Source of the DNA: Panax quinquefolius
Lineage: Eukaryota > Streptophyta > Magnoliopsida > Apiales > Araliaceae
Assembly (NCBI GenBank): GCA_020205615.1
Contig: CM035171.1
Span: forward strand, 23,191,741-23,255,740
DNA: 64,000 nt
Direction of reading: 5' to 3'
Positions 12,112 through 23,989 of this stretch are shown one piece after another. A program made the translations under genes and the position numbers. The notes under the pieces are model-generated. The model saw nothing but the letters and a program-made list of their open reading frames with translations. It made no database searches and had not been told where the DNA came from. The stretch's first letter is position 1, and each line of letters opens with the position of its first letter.

Positions 12112-12834
12112 CAATCTCTACTGCACATTTACTACATGTAAACCTTGAGTCAAATAAGACTATGAGAAAAAAATATCTCAGTTGGCAACCCTTCACTCTA
12201 TAGCAGCTCATTTTACAAAAACAGGAGTAACAACTGGAAGGCCTAGGGCTTTAAAACCAAGGATGTTTTTCAATTTGATGGAGAGGTGGGTCACAACTAG
12301 CTTACACTTCTCAAGGAGTATTGGGGACAAACTTTATCGACGACGACCGACTATCAAGATCGTATAATCTTCTTCTTGCACTTGGTGAGCATTTACAGTC
12401 TCCGAGTCCTGAGGAGTTAGCTTATGCAGTGGCGAGAGCAGCACAACAGCAAGATGATGATGTCGGGGTAATCCTGTCATTGTTTAGCTTTATGTTTAGT
12501 TTTGCATGTTTAGTTTAGCATACTTTAGACATGACACTTAAGAAAGTATAAGGAAAAAACCAAGTCAGTTTTACCAGATAAAAAGTAAATAAATCCATCA
12601 GCTAATTTATATTGTACGTTATGACATTTAATTTATATATAAATTTTAGTCGAACGGTATTTGTTTATGTTTATACGTGTGTGGATGTCTATATATATTG
12701 TGTTAGTTTTAATTATATATATATATGGATTGATCTCGATGGATTTGTAGGGATGTTGATTTATATATACATACTGTTGTGTGTTGGGATTTAAATCAGG
12801 TACACACATGTATAGTTTTTTTGGGAAATCCACC
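12112..12834. other. Unassigned stretch with short open frames
   Basis: No known gene recognised. A plus-strand frame from about 12318 to 12470 gives NFIDDDRLSRSYNLLLALGE followed by an Ala/Gln-rich stretch and an acidic end, which looks protein-like by composition. It has no start context or known domain I can name, and it could be a transposon protein tail. The part from 12540 to 12834 is AT-rich with TATATA runs and holds nothing I can support. Confidence 0.3.
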
Positions 12835-12949
12835 AAACAACCAAATATTTTTTTAAAATTATAAATCAGGGACCACAGACCGTTGCTACTTTTTATCAGC
12901 GACCGTTTATGAACCCAAAATGTTAGCGACCGGGCGATCGCTAATAGTG
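12835..12949 (-). mobile_element. CACTA-like (En/Spm) terminus fragment
   Basis: On the minus strand the segment begins CACTATTAGCGATCGCCCGG and contains several GGTCGCT/AGCGACC units in both orientations. Plant CACTA elements start with CACTA and carry subterminal AGCGACC-type repeats, so this looks like one end of such an element. The other end is not found in the window, and the 3-bp target duplication cannot be checked. Confidence 0.45.
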
Positions 12950-12968
12950 GTCACGGACACATGGGCCA

Positions 12969-15230
12969 TGTGACAACCCGAGAATTTAGACAATTAATAA
13001 AATCTTAAATGATTAAATAAAGGTTAAATAATAAGACCTATACTAGAAATAGAGTTTGGATTTAAAACTTTTATGAAGGACTTATGTGGTTTTGTGTATA
13101 GTGACTTATGTGAAGTATGTGAGTGATTAAATAAACTTATATTGTAAATATGTATATATAATTATTCTTTATATAAAAAAGAACTAAAGAAAGCTTTATA
13201 GCCTAATGTTATACATTTGATATGAGAATTAAATAACCTAATGGTTATAGTAATTGAAGAATGCTAGTATTTAAATTATGTACTAGTAAATCAATGAAAT
13301 GAATAATAATCAATAAATGATTAGTTGATATGATTAATAATAAAGAAGGGAGTAAGTTAAAACTCAAAATTTGAGTTAGGGAAAGAATTTTGAAGCATGG
13401 ATCGTTCGGTTGCGTCCAGAACGTCAAGATTAGTCAGAAAAGGCTGTAAACACAAAATGTGTCGGGGTTGACTTTTTGGTCATAGTCAACAGTTGGCTTT
13501 TCTGGAGAAAAGTCAAAATTAGAGTTAGGAGTGGAATCTTAAGATGCGGACTAGATATTTGAGTCCGGAACATCGAAATTAGTAAGAATAACCTGTAAAT
13601 ACAAAATGTATCGGGGTTGACTTTTTGGTCAAAGTCAACAGTTGACTTTTTTGGAGAAAATTCAAACTTAACATTCAGAGATGAATTTGGAGAAACGGAT
13701 GTATCCATGATATCGGGAGCGTTGATTTTAGTAGGAATCGACTATAAACTTGAAAATTTGACTTTTTGAGTCCGAAAGTCAAAGACGAGATTAAGCACGC
13801 AAAATGAGACAATAAAAACGGGACCCACTTGACCAAAATCTGTTGGAAATTCCAGCACATGGGCAGCCCATCTAACCTCACCAACTCCCCCAACAATTTT
13901 CCCTAAAAAGTGGATCTAGTTTTCCCATTAATTAATATTAAACCTCTAATTCATTTAACAAATAAGAAGCATTTATCTCTCATTTTTTTTCTCTCACACA
14001 CAAGACCAAATAGGGAGAAGAGAGAGAGAGAGAGAGGGCTGCCATGGATGGAAGGAAGAGAGAGAAGGAAAAGAAAAAAGAGGAAAAAGGAAAAAGGGAA
14101 AGAAGAAACCATGGATTTCTCCATAACTCTCACCCAAAAACCCCAATGAAAGCTTTAGAGCTTAAGAGGGAATGAAAGAGGGGGAGGTCAACCATTGGAA
14201 GAGAGGAAGAAGAGAATAGAGGAAGAAGAAATCAAGAGAAAGATCGAACACTAAAGGTACAAAATTTCCTAAACCCAAAACTCTAGTTAGTTTAATTTGT
14301 TTTCTTATAGTTTTTTTAGATCAAGTGTTGAACTTATGATTTTGAACCATATGAGGTTAGATCTACATAATATATGATGTTTTATGGTTATATCTTGCCA
14401 TTTTTAAGGTTGATGAGCTTGAACAAAGAAGAAGAACCAAAACAGTTTTTAACTTAGAAAAATAAATTGGTGACTGCTGCCCCTAAACAGAAAATTTAGG
14501 GTTATCTAGAATGCCCTAAAATTTTTGGGCTTTTAGTATGTTATATTACGCTGAATAAGATTTCCATAGATTCTGAAACGGACTAATTCTGACTTCGGAG
14601 CAAAGAGTTATGCTATTTTAAAGTAGCCGAGTTAAAACTGGAAAACCAACTCGGGTCAGTCACTTTACACGGGATTTCTAGAATTCTGTGTTTAGAATTT
14701 GGAAATGGTCAAAGAATAAAAGTTGTAGTCCCGAAAGTTAACTTTGTGTGGGTTCAAGAATCGCTCAAAATGTTTTGAAACAAAAAAGTTATGACTGTTT
14801 TAGCGAGAGAGGGTAAATCTGGTAAAATGTTGAAAAACTATGATGAATGCACACTTTTGGCGCTCTGTTTAGGTAGCCTATCATACCTGAAACCCAGCCC
14901 TGATATTTTTAAAAAATACTTTGGTATGCCATGTATAACATATCCAAAAATCAGATTAATCAGAGTTACGAGTAACGCGTAAGAAAATCATGAAGTGGTT
15001 GCCTCAAGACGCTGAATTCAGGCAGAAGCAAAGACGATACTGCCGAAGCGCCGCGTCTTGGTTAGGCTAGGCTATGCTGACTACTGCTTGACGTCCTTTT
15101 CGCGCACTTTTTTGATGAGCTTCCGTGATCCGTTTTTGCAGTGTAAATTTTTTCTAAAATACTAGAAGTTTAAGCTAGAAGTTTAATTGAAGTCTTATTT
15201 ATGATTTTGATTATTCTTTGAAATAGTTAT
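12969..15230 (+). repeat. Long LTR-like fragment (starts TGTGACAACCC)
   Basis: Sequence beginning TGTGACAACCCGAGAATTTAG, typical of a gypsy LTR start, with no coding frame. It holds a 149-bp tandem duplication (13440-13735), a GA-rich block with (GA)n at 14012-14037, and a leader-like stretch ending ACTAAAGGTACAAAATTTCC near 14250. That layout parallels the LTRs of the other chromoviruses here. No matching TCACA end is found before the Athila sequence begins, so it is probably truncated. The right border is approximate. Confidence 0.5.
13440..13735. repeat. 149-bp tandem duplication rich in TTGAC
   Basis: Two copies of a unit containing TCGGGGTTGACTTTTTGGTC, starting that string at 13462 and 13611, followed in both by AGTCAACAGTTG. 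A weaker third copy of the GACTTTTTGAGTC part lies near 13760. The TTGAC/GTCAA cores match the W-box bound by WRKY factors; their function here is inference. Confidence 0.7.
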
Positions 15231-15239
15231 TCCTAACCT

Positions 15240-15359
15240 TGAGGCCACAATGCGGGTATATAGTAGTTCAGTGCATGATGCGCAGTTATATTTGCCTTTT
15301 GTTACTTTTGTTCAGATATTTTTCTTAGGGACAAGCAAAAGCTTAAGTTTGGGGGTATT
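15240..15359 (+). other. Athila/Tat-type 3' leader and polypurine tract
   Basis: AAGCTTAAGTTTGGGGGTATT directly precedes the LTR start TGATTAGTG at 15360. The AAGTTTGGGGGT string before a TGAT LTR start is characteristic of the 3' end of Athila/Tat-type elements. This is therefore the tail of an internal region lying upstream of the same LTR that serves as 5' LTR for the element to the right. Confidence 0.6.
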
Positions 15360-18255
15360 TGATTAGTGAGATTTATACCCGCCAATCGAGCACTCTAAAC
15401 CTTAAAAAGTTACTTGTTTGTCTTATTTTATACTGCTTTTATATAGTGTTTGATGTTATTTGGCTTAAAAGTGTTTTGCAGGGATTATTAGGTCATTTCC
15501 AGCTTTTAAAGGACAAAATTGTCATTTTTTCACAACTAGCGTCGCAGCGCTGGATTTCATTTGTCAAGTGGCACCACAGCGCCTTCCTATGATAGCTCGA
15601 CATTGTAGTCGGTATACTGGGGTGGTTCATAGAACAAAGATGGTAGCCAGCATGACTTATTGACAGACGACTTTGGTAGTGCATGCAATACCGTCTCCAA
15701 GGTAAAAGGGTGGCGTCGCAGTGCCACCTCCGATCTTCAGGCAGATAGCAGTATATTAATGACCTAAAATGCTTATCACTTAAGAAATTATCATTTCAGC
15801 AGCCTCCTTATATGTTTAATAGTTTAAAGAGAGAGATAGCTTAGAAGAGGAAGAAGTTGGTTCTTTAAAGAAGAAAAGTTCATTGTCTCCTTCTGTAGGG
15901 TTTCGGCACATAAAAACAGCGGAAATTAAAATATTCAAAGACAATTCTGAAACCCTAAAACAAGATCCATGTGAAAACATATTAACTCAATGGTTTAGAT
16001 TTTATACCAATTATAGAAAAATCTCTGAAACAGCTTCGAATCTCCAACGCAATCCAACAGAACTACGCCTCTACGGTATCCACACGAACGCCCCGTGAAT
16101 CATCACACGATCTGTAGTGAAGAGAACTGCGGTACTAGCCACCAAGAATCAGGATTTTCAAAAACATTCTCTTTAGTCTCTCTCTAAGAGCGGCTAGGGT
16201 TTTTTAGGTTATGATATGATTCCTAAAATGGCTGATATATCATATATATAGCAGTCAAAAGGAATTGATCAAAACCTAATCTAATTAAAAAATAAAATCT
16301 GAATTTATATATATTATATCTTAATTAAGTCTTACTAAATTAATATACATATATATAAATTATCCTATTAATTTAAATTCATAATTTAAATACTATCAAT
16401 CATATTGACATATTTAAATTCTTACAATTTAATTTAATTCTCTTTTAATTACGTTTTATATGTGTGACCCTATAGGTTATCATTACGTTGGCAATAATTT
16501 TAAAATTATATTATAAAATTATAAATAGTGAGTGACATCTAGTAATGCATCACTGCTACCCAAGTAATAATAAGATCGATGATTCGATGCAACCTTTTCG
16601 TGACCAATGTTTCAATGTAATTTAATTCTTTTAACTTTGACACCCTGGGTTAAACTCGAGTCATGGAATGTGTCATACTCATCATAATTTAATTTGAGTT
16701 TTCTTGATCAATGAGTAGACTATATGAAACAAATCACTATTTGAGCATAGCCATGCATTTAATAGTCATACTCAATCAAGAGGCCTATAGATATCACCCC
16801 TAATATATAAGAGGGTTAAATTCCATCTAGATCACTCATATTCCTCACACGATTCATGATGTACCCAATAATCACCTTTATTGTCCAACCTATTAAAGGT
16901 GACTTTTGATGATATCAAAGTACATAAATTCTCGTGTAGTAATATAGTGATTTCAGGTCGGAGGATCATTACATCATTGTCACTATAAGAATCTCTAATG
17001 ACACTTCGCATAATGCTCCACATAGAATTCTCATTGTGGGTATGTCCAGTACATCGTTCTCTAACATGTACCTATGCATTGACTCAATATCTCATATATT
17101 TATTACCAATGAGATTTGATCATCAGGCAATCCACATAATAGTCTCAATATATCATTGTTGTCCCATCAACAATGATACTCGACTAGGGATATTTTAGAG
17201 CAATGATACTATTTGTAATTATATAATCTCATGTTCAAGTCACATACTTGAAACTATATAATTTGTATCACTATTCCAAAGAATTTTATTATGTTAACAT
17301 TTATATAATGCGGTAAATAAAACCATAATAAAATCATTCATTTATTCAATGAAATATAATATCAAATAATTGGCCTCTAGAGCAAAAACTCTAACACCTT
17401 CATTGCTCAGATTCTACACAGTGAAGAGAAGAATTAGAGCTTGAATACTTCAAAATAAGAGTTTTCTTTATCTAAATCTTCCATTTATTTGTATATTTTG
17501 AGCATGTTGAATACATTGATAATGTTGTTTAGTTCTATAGTTATGAACTAATTACATTTCTAGGATTGCAATGTAACCTAATGATTAGTTTAATTGAATT
17601 TCTCTCCTATTTATTATAATGAATCATGTTTGAATAGGTTATTCTATTTCATGCTTATTTATTGATTGTTTGGCTAAGTAATTGATATGAGTATTAATTT
17701 ATATTGGAAAATTTATTTTAATGCTTAACCCTAAATAAAATATCACTTGTTATGATCATTCCAAAGGGAATGAGAGTATATCTTGCATAATAAAATATGA
17801 ATATATCTATTTGCCTTGTGTAACCATTGAGAATTAAAGCTTAATGACTCTTAGTCTAATTATTTTCACTATAGGAATATTGTGATTTGTTTAGCTAATG
17901 GATTTGCATTTGACCATCGGAAGAGGCTTATGTGTACACAGTATTCTCGGTTAACCATTCTTGTGATTTGTTAGATAATTGGAGAGTTAGGATTTTATAC
18001 GCAACATTAGGGGAGTTGTAATCCTAGCTTGTCATATTTGATATAACTCTTTCTCACCATTTACTGTTCTAATCATATTGCTTTAAACACACCATCTTTA
18101 TTTAGTTGTTTAGATAAGATCGAATTGATATAATTTTAGTGCATGAATAGCCTTAGTACTAATTCCCTGTGGGTTCGACACTCGACTTATTACTGTATTA
18201 CTTGTTTGACCGTGTATACTTGCGCGTGTTTTATTGATCGTGAAAATGTACAACA
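15360..18255 (+). repeat. LTR of the Athila-like element, split by solo LTR A
   Basis: It starts TGATTAGTGAGATTTATACCC and ends near GTACAACA just before the primer site. Without the nested 1503-bp solo LTR and its duplicated target it is about 1.39 kb. It contains GCGTCGCAGCGC and GGCGTCGCAGTGCC blocks near 15540 and 15710. No gene is seen in it. Confidence 0.7.
15894..17396 (-). mobile_element. Solo LTR A, 5-bp target duplication CCTTC
   Basis: On the minus strand it starts TGTTAGAGTTTTTGCTC and ends CGAAACCCTACA. CCTTC is present on both sides, at 15889-15893 and 17397-17401. No primer site, polypurine tract or coding region is attached, so it is a single LTR left by recombination between the two LTRs of an element. 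It is the same family as the copy at 21220-22733, in the opposite orientation. It contains the shared strings TGGAGCATTATGCGAAGTG and TGAGTGATCTAGATGGAATT. Confidence 0.9.
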
Positions 18256-18261
18256 TGTTTT

Positions 18262-18279
18262 TGGCGCCGTTGCCGGGGA
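18262..18279 (+). other. Primer binding site for tRNA-Asp
   Basis: TGGCGCCGTTGCCGGGGA is the exact complement of the 3' end of plant tRNA-Asp including CCA, as used by Athila/Tat-type elements. It lies a few bases after the LTR end. Confidence 0.9.
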
Positions 18280-18377
18280 ACTTAGTATTTTTTTTTCAAT
18301 ATTAATACTAACTCAAAATGATCTTAATTTAAACTGATTTTCTGTTTAAACTTTTTCTCAGGTACTCTTGATTGTGT

Positions 18378-19664
18378 ATGCCACCTCGCAGGAATCATAA
18401 TATAATACCTCTTGATCCTGAGGTTGACAGAACATTTAGACGACTGAGAAGAGAAAGAGCTTGGGAAATAACAACTCCAGTTATTATGGTTGAGGAAATT
18501 CAAAAATCTTTTCGGGATTATGCTATGCCCCGCATCACAGATATTCAAGCGAGCATATTAAGGCCCGTTATTCAAGCTAACAACTTTGAAATCAAGCTGG
18601 GTACTATTCAAATGATACAAAACAATGTTCAATTCAGAGGGATACCGAATGGACCCTAATGATCATTTGATAAACTTTGTGGAAATTTGTGACACTTTCA
18701 AATGTAATGGAGTGTTCGATAATGGTATCAGGCTCAGATTATTCCCATTTACTCTTCAGGAAATAGCCAAGAGTTGGTTGCATTTGCTTCCGTCAGGCTC
18801 TATTACAACATGGGCTAATTTGCCTCAGAAATTCATAGCGAAGATCTTTCTGCCCGCAAAAATAGCAAGGCTCAGACATGATATCACATCCTTTTCACAA
18901 CATGAATCTGAGTCTCTTTACGATTCGTCGGAGCGATTTAAGGATTTATTGAGACGATGCCCTCACCATGGATTACCTGATTGGCTTCCAATTTAGACCT
19001 TCTATAACAGATTATCCAGTTCAACTCGTTCGAGTATTGATGTCGCGGCTGGTGGGGCCTTTATGTCAAAGAACTTTGATGAAGGTTATGACTTAGTGGA
19101 GACCATGGCTGCGAACAATTATCAGTGGCCTAACGATAGGCAAGCACCACGAAAAGTGGCAGGTGTTTACGAGGTTGTGCAGTTACGGCGTTGTCTGCTC
19201 AGATCACTTCCCTTACTAAAAGAATTGATGCTATGGGGGTACAATCAGTGCAAATTTTGGCGGTGCCATGTGATTTGTGTGTTGGGAACCACCCTACTGA
19301 TCAGTGCGCCATTAGCCCTGAGTCAGTTCAGTTTTTCTCAAATTTCATGCAGCAGCAGAACACCAATGTTCCCACGCACTACCATCCTGGTTTGAGAAAT
19401 CACCCAAATTTTTCGTGGAGCAACAATAACAGCAACCAAGCTCAAACCTCTACCGCCAGACCAACATATTCAAATCCTCTCGATTTTCAATCTCAGAATC
19501 AACATCCACAAAGCTCTTACCAACCCCCACCTCCTCAGGAAAGAAAGCCTAGCTTGGAAGATCTTCTATCGTGGTACATATCTTATAATGAGACGAGGAT
19601 CAATATCCAAGAGGCTTCTATCCAGAATTTGGAAAACCAAGTGGGTCAATTGGCAACTGCTTGA
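18378..19664 (+). pseudogene. Athila-like gag, frameshifted
   Basis: The start is the ATG at 18378 (MPPRRNHNIIPLDPEVDRTF). A frame change occurs at about 18640, where the first frame stops and MDPNDHLINFVEICDTFKCN continues, the retrotransposon gag core (KSWLHLLPSGSITTWANLPQ at 18770-18835). A stop at 18996 and further frame changes follow, and the protein resumes at 19191-19664. A single knuckle-like CDLCVGNHPTDQC at about 19270-19310 fits the Athila type. The C-terminal part is Gln/Pro/Asn-rich. Confidence 0.82.
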
Positions 19665-20510
19665 AATAGTCGTCCTCCAGGAACCTTTCCAAGAGACACT
19701 GATGTAAACCCAAAACGAGAGGGCAAGGAGCAATGCAAAGCAGTCACTCTCCGAAGTGGCAAGACATTGAATGAAACTGGAGGAAAAACCTCAACAGTGC
19801 AACCGGAAGTTATTGAAGAGGAGAGCATTGTTGAGTCCAATTATGACAAGTCTGGGGGATAAGAGAATATGCAAAAGGAAACCACAATACCATCTCCTAC
19901 TGATAACAAGCATAGTCCTATAGTACAACCAATACCATTTCTCCAACACCTTCAGAAGCAAAAGTTGCATAAAAAAAAAATTCGAAGTTCTTAGAAGTTT
20001 TCAAGAAACTTCATATTAATATCCCGTTTGCTGAAACGCCGGAATAAATGTCGATTTATGTGAAATTTATGAAGGATATTTTGTCCAAGAAAAGGAAACT
20101 GGGGGACTATGAGATAGTAGCACTTACAGAGGAGTGTAGTGTTATTCTACAGAAAAAGCTTCCACCTAAGCTGAAAGACCCTTAAAGCTTCACTATTCCA
20201 TGCACCATCGGGGACCAGTTCATCGGAAAAGCCTTATGTGATTTAGGAGCTAGCATCAATATGATGTCGCTGTCTATCTACAACAAGTTGGGGTTAAATG
20301 AGGCCAAGGCTACCAGTATCACTCTCCAGTTGGCCGAAAAATTCCTTTACTTATCCGAAAGGAATTGTGGAAGACGTGTTTATCAAGGTGGACAAGTTCA
20401 TCTTCCCGGCTGATTTTATTGTTCTGAACTTCAAGGAGGATGGGGAGGTCCCTATTATCTTGGGCAGACCATTTCTAGATAAAGGCAGGACAATTATAGA
20501 CGTGTGAAAG
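19665..20510 (+). pseudogene. Gag-protease linker and Athila-type protease remnant
   Basis: From 19665 to about 20030 the sequence is a charged linker broken by stops (KREGKEQCKAVTLRSGK-like text near 19710-19760 is the usual link in this family). Protease is recognised by FIGKALCDLGASINMMS at 20221-20270, with the catalytic Asp codon at 20240-20242. Athila-group proteases commonly read DLGAS here. A frame change after about 20330 leads to VPIILGRPFLDKGRTIIDV at 20450-20507, the conserved end of the domain. A stop follows. Confidence 0.78.
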
Positions 20511-20588
20511 GGGAAACTCATAATGAGAGTTCAAGACTAGGAAGTAACTTTTAATGTATTCAGGTCTATAAAGTTCCCCAATGTCGAT

Positions 20589-23420
20589 GTGATTGACATA
20601 GCACTTAATGAAAAATTCTCTAAAAATTACATTTCTGATTCGCTTGCGGCCACTCTGACTGGTGTTAGTAATGTGGACGAGCATACTCATCTCGAGTATG
20701 TGAAGTTGTTGAATGAATATTCTCGGTTCCCTAAATCAAAGCAAGTAGTGGAACCACTGACTAGAGCAGAATCTTCATCTAAGGAGAAATTACATGTTTT
20801 GGAGTTGAAGCCTCTACCAAGCCATCTGCGTTATGCTTATTTGGAAGAATCATCGAATCTACATGTCATAGTTTCTGCATTGTTAAGTGAGAGTTAAGAA
20901 GACAAGCTCCTGCAAGTTCTCAAGAAGTACATGACATCTTTGGGGTGGTCTATCTCAGACATCAAGGGCATCAGTCCCTCTATTTGCATGCACAAAATCC
21001 TCCTTGAGGATGGTTCTAATCTTTCTCTCGAGCATCAAAGGCGGTTGAACCCCATCATGAAAGAGGTGGTTAGAAAAGAAATCATCAAGCCGCTTAATGC
21101 GGGCATCATCTACTTGATCTCTGACAGTCCATGGGTTAGTCCAATCCAATGTGTGCCAAAGAAGGGCGGTATGACAGTGGTGCCTAACGAGAATACTGAG
21201 TTTATTCCCACACTGACTGTGTTAGAGTTTATGCCCTAGAGGCCAATTATTTGATATAATTGCTTAACTTTTTGATATTTTATTTGATTGAATAAATAAA
21301 TGATTTTATTATGGTTTTATTTACTGCGTAATATAATTGTTAACATAATAAAATTCCTTAGAATAGTGATAAAAATTATATAGTTTCAAGTATGTGACTT
21401 GAACATGAGATTATAATTACAATTAGTATCATTGTTCTTAAATGTCCCCACTATCGAGTATCATTGTTGATGGGACAACAATGATGCATTGAGACTAGTA
21501 TGTGGATGATTGATGACCAAATCTCATTGGTCATAAATATATGAGATATTAAGTCAATGCATAGGTACATGTTAGAGAACGATGTCTTTGACTCCACCCA
21601 TGAGAATTCTATATGGAGCATTATGCGAAGTGTCATTAGCAATTCTCATAGTGACAATGATGTAATGGTCCTCCAACTGAAATCGCTATATTTACTACAC
21701 GAGAATTTATTTACTTTGATATCATCAAATGTCACCTTTAATAGGGTGGACTATAAAGGTGATTATTGGGTTCATCATGAATCGTGTGAGAAATATGAGT
21801 GATCTAGATGGAATTTAACCATCCTATATATTATGGGTGATATCCACAGGCCTCTTGATTGAGTAAGACTATGAAATGCATGGCCATGCTCAAATAGTGA
21901 TTTGTTTCAAATAGTCTACTCATTGATCAAGAAAACTCAGATTAAATTATGAAGAGTATGACACATTCCATGACTCGAGTTTAATCTAGGATATTAAGGT
22001 TAAAGGGATTAAATTACATTGAAACATTGGTCACGAAAAAGGTTGCATCGAATCATCGATCTTATTATTACTTGGGTAGCAGTGATGCATTACTAGATGT
22101 CGCTCACTGTTTATAATTTTATAATATGATTTTAAAATTATTGCCAACGTAATAATAACCTATAAGGTCACACACATAGAACGTAATTTAAAAGAGAATT
22201 AATTTAAATTTTAAGGATTTAAATATATTAATATGATTAATAGTATTTAAATCATTTAATTTAAATTAAAAGGATAATTGTATATATGTATATTAATTAA
22301 GTAAGACTTAATTAAGAGATATATATATAAATTCGGATTTTATGAAATTAGGTTTTGATTAATACCTTTTAACTACTATATATATGATATATAGCAGCCA
22401 CTTAGGAATACAATCAAAAACCTACTAACCCTAGTCGCTCTTAGAGAGAGACTAGAGAAAAGTTCAAAAATCTTGTTCCTTTGGTGGCTAGTACCGCAGC
22501 TCCTTTTATTGCAGAATCGTTCGATGATTTGTGTGCGTTCGTGTGGATACCATAGAGACGTAGTACCGTGAGGAATTACGTTGGAGATTCGGAGCGTTTC
22601 AGAAAATTCAATAGTCTGTATAATATCTAAACCACTGAATTAATTATTTTTTGCATGGATCCTATTTTTAGGGTTTCGAAAATTGCTTTAAAATTTTAAT
22701 TTTCGCTGTGCGTTTCTGTGCCGAAACCCAACAGACTGTAACTAGATGGAGGGTATGTATGGACTATCAAAAACTGAACAAGTCCACTTGCAAAGATCAC
22801 TTCCCGCTACCCTTCATTGATCAAATGCTTGATAGGCTCGTCGGGCATGAATTCTATTATCTCCTGGATGGGTACTCGGGCCATAATCAAATTACTATAG
22901 CACCCGAAGACCAAGAGAAAACAACCTTCATATGTCCATATAGAACCTGTGCCTTCAGGAAAATGTCTTTTGGATTATGTAATGCTCCTGCAACATTCCA
23001 GAGATGCATGATGTCCATCTTTTCTAACATGGTGGAACAGACGCTCGAAGTGTTTATGGATGATTTATCTATTTTCGGGAGTTCTTTTGAGGCATGTCTA
23101 CAAACTTAACTGTAGTACTGGAAAGATGTGTGGAGACTAACCTAGTATTGAATTGGGAGAAATGCCACTTCATGGTTAGAGAGGGGATTATTTTGGGGCA
23201 TAAAGTGTCTACTTGTGGAATTGAAGTGGACAGAGCAAAAATTAATGTAATTGATATTCTTCCACCGCCATCATCTGTGAAAGGAGTAAGAAGTTTTCTG
23301 GGGCATGTCGAGTTTTACAGGCGGTTAATTAAGGACTTCTCTAAAATTACTAAACTGCTCTGCATCCTGTTGGAAAAAGACGTGCCTTTTAATTTTGACA
23401 AAGCCTGCCTATAGGCATTT
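20589..23420 (+). pseudogene. Athila-like reverse transcriptase, split by solo LTR B
   Basis: The upstream part holds the Athila linker HTHLEYVKLLNEYS (20680-20720) and the RT start ISDIKGISPSICMHKILLED (20955-21014), then SPWVSPIQCVPKKGGMTV. At 21219 the reading is interrupted by the solo LTR. It resumes at 22739 with TRWRVCMDYQKLNKSTCKDH in the same frame once one copy of the 5-bp target is discounted. The catalytic string FMDDLSIFGS lies at about 23056-23085. The thumb region continues in another frame at 23094-23414 (LGHKVSTCGIEVDRAK, VRSFLGHVEFYRRLI). Stops at 20899, 23107 and 23414 make it inactive even without the insertion. Confidence 0.85.
21220..22733 (+). mobile_element. Solo LTR B, 5-bp target duplication GACTG
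   Basis: It begins TGTTAGAGTTTATGCCC and ends CGAAACCCAACA, with GACTG on both sides (21215-21219 and 22734-22738). Same family as solo LTR A but on the plus strand. It is 1514 bp and has no internal region. The host RT reading frame joins cleanly on either side, so the insertion is younger than the host element. Confidence 0.92.
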
Positions 23421-23790
23421 AAACTGCTAAAGGAAATACTTTTCTCTGCTCCCATTGTAGTGGCCCCTAACTGGAAATTTCCTTTTGAACTTTTGTGTGG
23501 TGCCATTGATTTCGCTAATGGGGCGGTGATGGGTCAACGGAAAGACAATGTATTTCACACTATATACTACACCGGTAAAACCTTGACAGATGCTCAGCTC
23601 AATTATACCACTACTGAGAAAGAGCTATTAGTAGTAGTATATGATTTTGATAAATTTCGCTCATATCTCATCAGGACAAATCTCAAAGAAAGATGTCAAG
23701 CCGAGGTTGATTAGATGGGTTCTTCTCCTTCAGGAATTCGATTCGGAGATTCGATATAGAAAGGGAACTAAAACCAAGTAGTGGACCACC
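23421..23790 (+). pseudogene. Athila-like RNase H remnant
   Basis: Follows the RT thumb after a stop at 23414. APNWKFPFELLCGAIDFANG (23463-23520) and TIYYTGKTLTDAQLNYTTTE (23560-23615) are the RNase H core strings of Ty3/gypsy elements. [17 protein letters not shown] follows. The frame shifts near 23705 and 23770, where a degraded VDHLSRLE end is read. Confidence 0.8.
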
Positions 23791-23989
23791 TATCGAGATT
23801 GGAGAACCCAAGCCACTCGGGAGAAACTGGCACGGTGATAAATGACTTTTTTCCAGATGAGCAGTTGTTTGTTGTTCATAGTGTATCCCTTTGGTATACC
23901 GATTTTGCAAATTACATCACAGGCAATGTGCTACAGCCTAATATGAGCTATCAGCAGAGGAAGAAATTTTTAAGTGATGTAAAACACTA

